DNA of 64,000 bases, taken from Coleophoma eucalyptorum. Taxonomy: Eukaryota > Ascomycota > Leotiomycetes > Helotiales > Dermateaceae. Positions 23,701 to 33,252 of this stretch are shown here, one piece after another (position 1 is the stretch's first letter; each line of letters opens with the position of its first letter). The stretch spans positions 62,001-126,000 of the forward strand of contig JALRME010000004.1 of the NCBI GenBank assembly GCA_026120035.1. The letters are read 5' to 3'. A program made the translations under genes and the position numbers. The notes beneath the pieces were generated by a model. The model saw only the letters and a program-made list of their open reading frames with translations. It did not search any database and was not told the origin of the DNA.

Positions 23701-25818
23701 TTGTCTTCTCCGTCTGCGGGTAGAACGGAGCCCTTTGCGAGACATCCTTGTTCTAGGTATTGGAGGCAAAGAGCGGAGATTTCTCCATCAGTTTCTGCGA
23801 TATTTATGTAGAAATGGAATAGCGCTGGATTGGTCTTTACTAGACCGGTTTCATCTGTTAGGAGATCCTTCACAGAGTTATGGTTAACATGGATAGTGTC
23901 ATCTTCGACGGCCAACATGGAGCCACATGCTGCAATTCCTTGAAGAGTCAGTTGTATCGGATCGAACGACTGGAAATTCATAAGTTTCAGAGCTGTGGCG
24001 ACCTCTTGTACCAGTAAGGGTCGACGAGCTGCAAGTACCCATCGTAGAATAGCGATCACAAGTCCAACAAGGTTTGTTGGGATACTGGCAAGAGTGCGGC
24101 AGTATATCTCGTTGACGTTGGTGGGAAGGTGCTCAAGAGCTAGCTCAGCATCTTGTGGTTGATATCTCTTGATCTCTTCGATAGCAAGATCGACCCAAAG
24201 GAAGGTCCCATCTCCAAGATTGATAAGTCTGGTGACAAGGGCACGAAATATGTTCTCTGGTAAAGCCCTTTCAGTGATCAAGTCTCCTGCTCTCTCTTTA
24301 ATATAAATTGCTAGGGACTGGTTCTCATTCATCTCCTCCTCAATCTCTTCCTCAACGTATGTTTCCACCTCTTCAATGACCTTATCAAATACGTATGCAA
24401 TCTGAGATGTAATTTCTGGAAGGGTTTCGGGGATCTGTGTTGATTCAATGGAAGCATGATTGTCTATGTTCGCCACATCAGGCATTTTCCCTGGTAATAT
24501 AAACGTGGCCGAAACTGCTGGTGTCGAAGTTGTTGTTGCCGATGCCACGGAGAGAGGAGCTGGAGCCGTCGCACAATCCAAGTGACTTGCGGCAAAAGGT
24601 GTCGTTATGGCAGACTCTGAGACTGTGGCTGCTGAATAACCATGGTCCGTTGGAATGCCGGATGCAGTGACAGTGCTCTGTTGAACAGATAAGACATCTT
24701 GTGAAACAGCTGAAGGTACTTGTATCGAAATGGAGGATGGAGACCCTTCTGTCGTCGACACAGCTCCTCTCGTCTTTTCCTGACGTAAAGCTTCCCTAGC
24801 AAGACTCGCAAATTTCGTGGTCTTCACAGTCTTTACAGTCTTCTTCCTCGTGAGTTCTGGCTCGCCAGCCTTCTTCGCCACAGAATCCAATCTGATCCTT
24901 GGAAACTTCTCAAGCATCTCCAAAATACATTTTGGCGCTTCTCGACTGATCAACACCATCTGAAGTGATGCTCCCTCTGGCTGTTGCACCGCGGGACTCG
25001 TAGTCCTCCCGTTTCGCAATCCGTATTGTCTCTTTTCTTCCTCGTAGAAATCTGTGATGATATCGAGGAGGTGATAGAGCGAATTCTCACCACATTGGTC
25101 GATGCCGTCGATGATGCAATAGGTTTTACCTACGCTAGGATCGCGGGTCATCTTTTCGAAGGTCCTCCACAGGGATTCTAAAGAGTTCTGACTGAATAAA
25201 GCATCTCTTTGAGATTCGTACTCGGAAAGTAGAACTTTGAGTGCCTGGGGTCGCGCTTTGATGAGAAGAACCATAAGACCTCGAAGGACGGAAACTGCAT
25301 GATTCCGAGTATTGACCTTACTATCACAAAAATAGTAGAGGATAACGAAGTCCTCCGTCCCTTCAAGGTTTGCCTCGAGTTCCCTGATCAAGAAGAGCGC
25401 GAGCGGGGTCTTGCCCATTCCAGTTCCACCTGAAATCCAAAGCAATTGTGAATGTGTATATGATTCTTTCCAAGATTTGAAGCTTGTCGTATTAAGAATC
25501 CATTCAAATACTGAAGTCGTTATTTTCCGGCGTCTGCGTAACAGTCTGTCGATAAATTTTCGATCATCCAAGGGGTTTGTGATACCTTGGTGAAGTGCTG
25601 ATTTACACTTCTCCTCGGTGTCAGAGGCACCTCCTGCTAGGACTGAATCCAAATACTTTATGCTCAGAATTTCGGCATGACTTACCGAAATAGACACCAC
25701 CATAAAAAGCACCATTCGCCATATTACCACTATTGTTGTTATGATAAGCCGCAGATAGTTTCGCCTGGGCACCACTGAAGGCCCCCGAGCTAAACGTATT
25801 GAATGACTGCCTTGACAT
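20792..25818 (-). CDS. NLR receptor: N-terminal amyloid-type motif, NACHT, ankyrin repeats, Pro/Gln-rich tail
   Basis: Exons 25818-25686, 25636-23224, 23160-22434 and 22351-20792; introns 49, 63 and 82 nt with GTAAGT/GTATGT donors; about 1610 residues. The first exon encodes a Ser/Gly/Asn-rich segment with the motif NNSGNMANG (28-36) and then FYGGVYF, directly before the typical NLR linker (K-C-x-x-x-L, N-P-x-x-D). NACHT: Walker A GGTGMGKT (114-121), Walker B YCIIDGIDQC (about 217-226). After NACHT comes a low-complexity Ser/Thr/Ala stretch (about 330-440). Roughly eight ankyrin repeats (about 780-1085) include TALHEAALPGHV and TPLHLATRNFKPE. The last 510 residues are Pro/Gln/Ser-rich with a poly-Gln run, ending in a Gly/Met-rich patch and a basic end. 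Expected role: cytosolic sensor that oligomerises on ligand binding. Divergent from the hydrolase gene at 26637. Confidence 0.88.
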
Positions 25819-26636
25819 TGTGAGTTGATTACGTTTTGTGGCCAGCTGAGAAGAGCCGGCCTCGTCTGAGCGTATAAGTGAGCACTTCTCAGTAAGTCAC
25901 TGAAACTATAAGATCGCTCTCTATCGGAAGACAGCGACTTTGGGAAGATGGTTTAAATCACCAAGGAACAGAAAAAGATGTTGCAAAACGATAGAGAGCA
26001 GTTATCAAAGACTCCCTTCGCGCGATGGCGGAATGAGACTCGAGAGCACGCTCGAAACGGGCTGAGATTCAAGGGGTTGCGGGCAGCATGACCATCGACA
26101 AACCAAGCCTTAGAGTTCTAAAAAGTTCTAGGGTTGAAAACATACCAGCATGTGACAGCTATGTGCTACTCTAAACGTATTGCTCAATCGTACTATAGTG
26201 AATAATCGTCTAGGGCCCGACCCCTGATGTAGCATATGATACTTTTCATATCGCTCGACTTGAGCAAGCCACACTTTGCCATTTTTCAGGTGAGGCTGCT
26301 GAGAAACTTTAACTCTCTGTGCAAGGCACATTTTGCTTTTTTTCTCGGCTGAGGCTACTCAGAAACTCTAACTCCTGCACAAGACGCATTTTCCTTTTTC
26401 TCAGCTGAGACTACTGAGCGGCCTTTGGAGGGTCTAGACTTCTTGGATCGAGAGAGACAGAGTTCCCAACCCTCTCTCCATATTCCACCAAGTGACTCAT
26501 ATGTACGTTCTTAGGTCCTTTTGAGTAAGAAACTTACAGGACAAAACAACTTTGAGCGGTAACAAGCGAATACCGACACGACTCCGCAGACGGGAAGAAT
26601 CGGCGACTTGCGACATTAAATCCTTGATTGTTCACG
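25819..26636. other. bidirectional promoter region of the NLR/hydrolase pair
   Basis: 818 bases between the divergent starts of the NLR (25818) and the hydrolase (26637). It holds a tandem repeat (26268-26418). A shared promoter would keep the two genes co-expressed and co-inherited; that is inference from layout. Confidence 0.6.
26268..26418. repeat. imperfect tandem repeat, about 2.4 copies of a 60-65 bp unit
   Basis: Units begin near 26268, 26331 and 26393 (last one partial). Each has a T-rich tract, then CAG/CGG-CTGAGGCT, then AGAAACT-TAACTC and GCAAGRCRCATTTT. Copies differ by point changes and small gaps. It lies in the shared upstream region of the NLR and its partner hydrolase. Confidence 0.75.
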
Positions 26637-28367
26637 ATGTCGATGTTTCGACGTAAAGAGAAGGCTGTGGGCGAGATGGTGGTTAGATCTGAAAGTTCGG
26701 CCGGGAGAGCAACAGGGTCAGTCTCAATGTCAGTCAGGTCTCTCCAGTATTTCTAACTTACTATGTAGTGCTTCAACTCGTGGCATATACGGCCTAAAGA
26801 ACTGCTATGATCCAGAAGATGCGATTGCAGAGTGAGTCCTCAAAATTCCGAGGCCTCAAGCCGTCAGTCCGAAGAGTATATCTGACAACCTCCAAGCATA
26901 GTCTTCGTCCACGGTCTAACAGGGAATCGTGAATCAACCTGGATAGACAAAGACTCCGGTACATTTTGGCCAGCCCAGCTCCTCCCAAAAGACGTTCCGA
27001 AAGCCCGAATCATGACGTTCGGGTACGATGCAGACATCACCCATTTCTGGGCTATGCCCTCCCAGAATCGCATCGGAGACCACGCCTCAAATCTTGTTAA
27101 TTCGTTGGCGCAATTGAGGGAGAGAACGGAGACTGAAGATAGACCTACATTTTTCATAACTCATAGCTTGGGGGGTCTCGTTTTCGAAGATGCTATGCTG
27201 CTTTCGAAGAACAGCGCCGAAAAGCATATTCGAAGTCTAGTCGAATGCACAAATGGTGTTTGTTTCCTAGGGACACCACATTGTGGTACGTCTACTGCAA
27301 CTTGGGCAAGTATTTTTGGGGGCCTAATAAACACGGTTAAGACTACCAACGTCGATATATTAGATGTGCTACGATCGAATTCCCAAATTCTATCAAGGAT
27401 TTCGAGTCAATTCCACACTATGTTAAGAGGCAATAAAGACCAGGGGAGGGAGATGAAGATTACTTGCTTTTTCGAGGAGGTTCCTGTGAGAGGTGTTGGG
27501 GAGGTGAGTTTTAAGATGAGAGGGAAGTGGCGAGGTGTGTGTTGCTAACATGCTACTAGATTGTTCCGAAGTCCTCGTCGATTCTGCCTGGGTACAATCA
27601 TATAGGGATCCATGCGAACCATATGGATATGACCAAGTTCGCTAGCAACGAAGACCCAGGATATTTGAGTGTATCCACCGAGATTATGAGATGGATTCGA
27701 TCTGTCCAGAGTTCTCCGCAACAGGTTGCTAAAGTAGAACCGGTGGCCTCAACAGACTCGATGCCAAAATTCCATGCTACTGGAAAATTGGCCCCATCCC
27801 AAAACACGAGTACATGGGAGCCAGGATCACGGCCACGGAGTTTGACGCCGTCGAGATCGCTGACAAATAACCCGATATTTCATCCGGGGCCTCCAGAGCT
27901 CTGGCACGAACATAACCAAAGAGGCAATGCGGTACAAAGTCCTCCATTGCAGACACAGGCACCACACTACAACGAACATTTCCAAGGAAGAACATCAGCA
28001 AATGTCTACGTATGTTGTATCTAGCAATGAGATAAAACAATAGCAGCTAAAATTTCAGTGTTTGCAGACTCCTAAAGAATATTCCAGCCCCTCCCAGTCT
28101 CAGCAAGCAGATCAACAATGTGTCCAGTCTTCTAGAAATTATCAAGGACATTCATACGAGGAATTTCGACAGGCTGAGCAACCGTCTCAAGCAGAGTATT
28201 CTGATCAGCAATACCCGCCTCCCTGTCCAGAACAAGTGCCACAACTCCATTCTCAGCCACAAGTTTCATCTATAGCAGTACAGCAAGGCAGTCCGAAATT
28301 TTACAACTATAACAATACTGGAAAGATGGTGAATGGTAGTGTATTCAACGGAAATGTAACATTCTAG
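26637..28367 (+). CDS. SesB-like alpha/beta hydrolase with C-terminal amyloid-type motif
   Basis: Exons 26637-26716, 26769-26831, 26897-27503, 27560-28009 and 28059-28367; introns 49-65 nt in phase; about 502 residues. The splice at 26832-26896 is set by restoring DIVFVHGLTGNRESTW (from residue 48). The domain continues with RIMTFGYDAD and nucleophile elbow THSLGG (Ser138), then FLGTPHCG. These are hallmarks of the SesB/SERAC1-type serine hydrolases found as effectors in fungal NLR clusters. A Pro/Gln/Ser-rich linker (about 300-475) leads to a C-terminal 23-residue segment containing NNTGKMVNG (485-493), which matches NNSGNMANG in the adjacent NLR. Intron 1 has an alternative in-frame GTCAGT donor and the last exon an alternative acceptor at 28067. 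Proposed role: effector activated by NLR-templated amyloid. Confidence 0.87.
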
Positions 28368-29731
28368 AGTTAGAATAAATAGCGACTTCAATATTAAAAC
28401 CACTAACATTAGCAGCCTCTAATTATAGTATAATTAGGGTTTTCCCTGCCGGGCTGGGTGGGACAAGGGTTCTACTTGAGGCTTTGTACAACACTATTAA
28501 TGATCTCTTGCTCATTAATAGGTTTAAAATTGCGGAGTAAGGTTGCAGAAGTATAGTGTATTCGCGCCTGGCTTTTGGATATAATATTTACGCTACCTTC
28601 TGACAATTTCTGTCTGTATACAAGAACTGGATACTAGGAAAGATTGCGCAAAGCTGCATCGTGCAATTTCCGCCTTAGCCATAGTTCTAACGAGGGACGT
28701 AGTCCTTTAGCATTGTATTGAGCATTGACGTGACTTTTACGCCCAAAGCAACAGACAGAAAGGTTTATATCTTCCGAGCTAGACTATGAAAGCGTTCGAG
28801 GCAGACTGCTTCCTGATAATGGCGTTATAACACGCCTGCATACAATTTGCAGACATGGTTAGGTGACCCGCAATCATTTAGTATTTCGAACCATCGTTGC
28901 CCTGAGCCCCCCCCCCCCCCCGTCACATATGAAATGAAGGGGTCATTTGACTCAGGGTGATCAGCGCATGCGAATGTTGTGCAACGAGCGATTGAAAAGA
29001 GGCATGGCTTGCCGTGGCATTTCTTGGCTGTTCTAGCTGATTGGAAGCCCTCTTGTCGTTAGTAGGGGTGGCTTTCAGCTGGATGCATTTTCTCTGGGCG
29101 AGCATGACGGTTGCGTGGGTTGAGGTAAAGGGTAGGTAGTTCAGATGCTAAATTAGTAATTCATTTTACCAGTCCTTTCTTCGGCCCCTTCTTTCGTTGG
29201 TCTATCATTTCGGCGCTTCGATCCCTATAGATCTTAACCCAGCCTAATAATATAATAAGTTACTTACCATTAGAACTTAAGACAAAAGTACTCTAGTGGA
29301 AGGGAACAGGTTTGATCAAAGGCAGGATAGTGGTGTTTCGGAGCACAATAACCTTATTTTGACTAAATTCTATAGATCTCGTACGAAGGACACAAAAACT
29401 ATAGGAAAAAAAAATTATATGAAGGGATAGCGATATAACGAAATGTAATCTTGGCATGGCGAGTGCGGTCCGTGCCAAAATATTCACATGTGGACGGCTG
29501 AAACCTCCTGGACATAGCATCCCTGCCCTGGCCCCTTTTGGACGTCTGATTTATGCCATGAGCTCAAATCAGGTGACTCGGCCTCATTACAATACCAACT
29601 CAAATCCCACTATAACATAACTAAAGACGAGCTAAGAAGGAGGTATTGATCGTAACTAAATGTCTGAAATTGACTTAGGTAGTAGGCTGTCGGTTTCGTG
29701 AAGGATTCTGTAGGTATCGAAACTACATAGC
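28368..29731. other. gene-free stretch
   Basis: No coding or RNA signal recognised. Contains a 15-base C run (28907-28921). Confidence 0.5.
28907..28921. repeat. homopolymer run of 15 C
   Basis: Directly visible. Homopolymer length is prone to sequencing error. Confidence 0.9.
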
Positions 29732-30104
29732 TGTCAGGGACTAATATACGCTTCGCTGGGCCGGAACAAGGTTCTCCCGACCAGCTACACGTTCTACCAT
29801 CCCGTTGTCTCGTCCTCTTCTACTAGTTTAACTTACACTAATATTATAGTAGAAGTACGTAACTAATTTAGATTAAGTTCAAGCATGGAATAAAGGATTG
29901 AAGTTGAGCACGAAGCTTCTTCTATCTATTTGAGAACTTCGTGTTCTCATATACTAACTTGATCTCGCTTATTGAGAGTCGGGAAGTCGATTTTACTGAC
30001 TCTGTGACTCCCACTAAGTAGGATAAGAGTAGATATTTCAAGACTTCCTACCCCCAATTCACATGATACCCTATTCATGTAACATCCAAAGGTGGGATGT
30101 AACA
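29732..30104 (+). mobile_element. possible solo LTR of a Copia-type retrotransposon
   Basis: 373 bases starting TGTCAGGG and ending GGATGTAACA. The start has TATACGCTTCGCTGGGCCGG and the interior GTGACTCCCACTAAG, CAAGACTTCC and ATTCATGTAACATC, as I recall from fungal Copia LTRs with TG...CA ends. No target-site duplication is visible (ATAGC left, TATTT right), and no internal coding region flanks it. The family is from memory and uncertain. Confidence 0.35.
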
Positions 30105-30580
30105 TATTTGTGCCCTTGGACTAATGAGAGATTTTCGTATACACTGTTGAGCCTATTTGAACATAAATCGGTTGATGTATACGCCGTAACGATATTATAG
30201 AAAACTAAATTCATGTGAATATACAGTATCTTAGTTAAAAATAATAATAGATAAATGGCAAGTCCTCCTTATCAATTTCACATGCCAAACGTGTTAATAT
30301 AATGCCTTGTTTGATCTCCAAAATTAATTCCTGTTTCTAAATTGCATGCTTTTCCGGTATACGCTTCTATTGCTCAAACCTCATTTAGCAACAGAAGTTG
30401 TACTTGTAGGTAACGATGCACATGGGTCGCGGAAATACTCTACATTGCAAAGATATGTTGTCCTACTTTGTTATCAGTATCGATAACTTGCTATACAAAA
30501 TTCTAGATTTTTGTTGCTTTCTCTCCATCTCTCGCACAAAACTTAAATGGAAGGGAAAATGAGTCATCGCAATGGGAATC

Positions 30581-30900
30581 TTACACTTTATCGGGACATG
30601 AACATAAACAGTCTGCGCCCTGGCATTTCTTACCATGATTTACACAAGGGTCTCGTATGTATGCAACACAGCAGTTATACTTCGTACCATCTGGGCAGAA
30701 CGCTGTACACGAGCCTTTCTTGCAGATCTGACGCTCCTCTACAGCGTTTCCTAGTAATGCAGACTTGGTTACTTGTTTTATAACTTTTGGCGTGAACTCT
30801 AGATATACCGAAGGGGACACAGGTACGTACTTGAAGTAGAGGGCAAGGTAGCGCTAGTGCTAATGAAAATCGAGGTGATGAATATTCTAGCGAGCTGCAT
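30581..30900 (-). CDS. small secreted cysteine-rich peptide
   Basis: Exon 1 (30900-30831) encodes signal sequence MQLARIFITSIFISTSATLP. An 80-nt intron (30830-30751, GTACGT...ACTAG) precedes exon 2 (30750-30581), starting NAVEERQICKKGSC and ending CLCSCPDKV. The protein has 79 residues; the mature part of about 60 has ten Cys, including a CC pair. The even Cys number, intact signal peptide and clean intron support a real gene. I do not recognise a family. Candidate secreted effector or antimicrobial-type peptide; function unknown. Confidence 0.65.
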
Positions 30901-32018
30901 GTTCGATTGCAAGTTGTATAAAATAGAAGTATTATTAGGCAAAGACTATGAATTCTCCCGTGTTTGGGATCTCTCAGCAACCCCACGGGCTCTTTAAATA
31001 TTCAAGCTGATCTCTAGCGCTCTGTAAAGTTTACCCTACTCAGGAGCTGAGGTGGAATACTCTGGAGCTAAGCACGCTCAGATAAGATTTTGAAGATCGT
31101 GACTGAACCAAGGGCACCAGGAGTAATGTGACTACTGGTTGCATCATAAATATAGAGTTTTAACAAGCACCCGAGAGTTGCCCAGTCTGCCAAGACAGCC
31201 ACACATAGTTGGAAAGCTACTGCCTCGACGGATATAGAATCATGGCTAAAGAATGGAATTTATGCACAGAGACAAAGTGTAATCTCCGGAAGGAGAGAGT
31301 CAAGGGATAAACCCACAAGCTAAGGTTTATGGTCCTAGGTGTGAAGAAGGTAAATTCGTAGATGGTAGTGCCATAAATAAAATAATCGATTGCTTTATGT
31401 TTCTACTACTATAGCATAGATTCTAGAAATGTACCAGATGCTTTAGCAGTATTTCCCAATTGCGACTGCACCTCTATGTACGCAACCTCACTAATAGGGT
31501 TATCTGTATACCCCTCTGCTCCGCTCCTATAGAACATAGCCTGTATCAAATGGCGTCAACCTTAACCCTAACCTCACCTTCTCCACCAAATCCAAGTTGC
31601 TCATAAACCACTTTCAAATGCCACAGCATCTAGCTGTCCCGTTGCAACTCGGTCAAGACAGTTAACTCCGTTATATTCTCCTATCGCTAGTTTTCAAGAT
31701 ACTTAGATATCGTTCGTTGAAACGTGAACTTCTAATCTCGCTTTGGCTTATTATAGTTTAAGCCTAACCGTAGATTTAGGTTTAGTACTTGGAAATGTAT
31801 CTTAAAGCATAGTATAGAACAAGATCCTTCATCACATTGACTGTATTTACAGCAAAGCTTAAATATGTACATCAAAAGGGGCCAAAATCGCCTACTCTAA
31901 CAACATCGTGTATCACAAGCCAGTTACGGCTCTATAGCACGTTCTTCTTAGTAATATCACTTCTACTTGCTGTAGGTCTTCTTGCTAAAGAAAAGTATTA
32001 GCGTTGAAATTAAACACT
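30901..32018. other. gene-free stretch
   Basis: About 1.1 kb with no coding signal. It should contain the promoter of the Cys-rich peptide gene and the 3' end of the AA9 gene. Confidence 0.5.
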
Positions 32019-33252
32019 TCATGCATCACACTCGTCGTCAGCGCTTGTAGTAGCAGCAGCTGACGTTGCCGCGGCTGTAGTTGTCGCAGCAGCCTCAGTG
32101 GCGACAGCAACAGAAGATGCCGCAGCTGTAGTGGCAACAGCTGATGATGCTGCGGCCGTAGTCGTAGCAGCAACAGCAGATGATACCGCGGCAGTAGTCG
32201 TGGCAGCAGCAGCAGATGATGCCGCGGCCGTAGTGGCGGCAGCCGAAGATGCAGCAGCAGTGCCTGAAGCCTCAGCAGTACCATCCTCAGCCACACACAT
32301 GCCATAGTAAGTTTGACCGTCGAGGTTGGCCTTGTGGGAGGTGCAGGCACCGGGCCAGGTAACTTCACCGGCGGCAGTGTAGTTGGTAGGGATGGGGTAG
32401 TAGATATCGATGATCAGACCAGCCTCATAACCAGTGTATTGACCAGGGATACTCGTGACAGGGCTGGGGCTGCCAGCACCGGATCCGGTGACGGACAGCT
32501 GAGCACAACCGATGTAGAATTGGGCACCACCATATGCCTCAGCAGCGTGGAGAGCGACGTGCTCGGCGCGCATAAGGTAGTTTCCGGAGGGAAGGTCCGT
32601 GGGAAGATCGATCGTGAAGTTCTGGATACCACTGCTGCCGGAAGGGTAGGTCGCCCACTGAATACCCTCGGAGTTGATCTCGGAGTAGGTTAGCTCGTAC
32701 ACCTTGAACCTATACAGAAATTAGAGGTCAATTATAACAATATTTCGAAAATCTAGTTTAATCGGAACTTCCTTGATAGACTAGAAAGGATGAGAGTAGA
32801 GATGAGGCTTGACGTACCAGTCACCAGATCCGTCATACGCATTGGCTTCAGTTCCATCAGGAGCCTTGGACATCCAAACGGAAAGAGGACCGGGGTGAGA
32901 GATGGCAGCATTAACGGTAAAGCCAACGTTGTCACCAGGGGCGACAGTGTAAGTCGAGGTCTTGGCCATTGTGGCGGCGTCTGTCAGATAAATCACCTGT
33001 TAGTTGATATTCGCCAGAGTGTAAACGAATTTACGAAGACACTGTGAACATACCCAGACCACCAGAGTTGCAGATCATGTTCTGGGACGTAATGTCTGTG
33101 ATGGGAGAATTCGAGTTGTTCGTTTGACGAACATACTCGTAGGCATCGGTAATGTTGCCATTTACAATCAGTGCCTCGAAGTTGTAATGAGCGAAAGCAG
33201 TTGGCAACAAAGCCGCCGCAGCTATGAGGGTGGAAGCGATGGTGGAACGCAT
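32019..33252 (-). CDS. AA9 lytic polysaccharide monooxygenase
   Basis: Exons 33252-33054, 32980-32818 and 32709-32019; introns 73 and 108 nt; 350 residues. The signal peptide (1-21) ends ALLPTAFA and leaves His22 at the mature N-terminus (HYNFEALIVNG), the first ligand of the copper histidine brace. The second is His95 in SHPGP. The outer-sphere residues of the family are also there: RAEHVALH (His171) and QFYIGC (Gln184, Tyr186). The enzyme would oxidatively cleave cellulose or related glucans outside the cell. No CBM1. From about 257 the chain is an Ala/Thr/Ser-rich repeat tail of some 85 residues, likely O-glycosylated, ending DDECDA. Formerly called GH61. Confidence 0.93.

Noticed and set aside
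28907..28921. 15-C run as a functional element
   Set aside because: Isolated homopolymer in non-coding DNA; more likely slippage or a sequencing artefact.
31558..31580. CCTTAACCCTAACC, telomere-like
   Set aside because: Single short occurrence, not an array.
32098..32307. Ala/Val-rich open frame antisense to the AA9 tail
   Set aside because: Mirror of the Ala/Thr codon repeats of the AA9 gene on the other strand.
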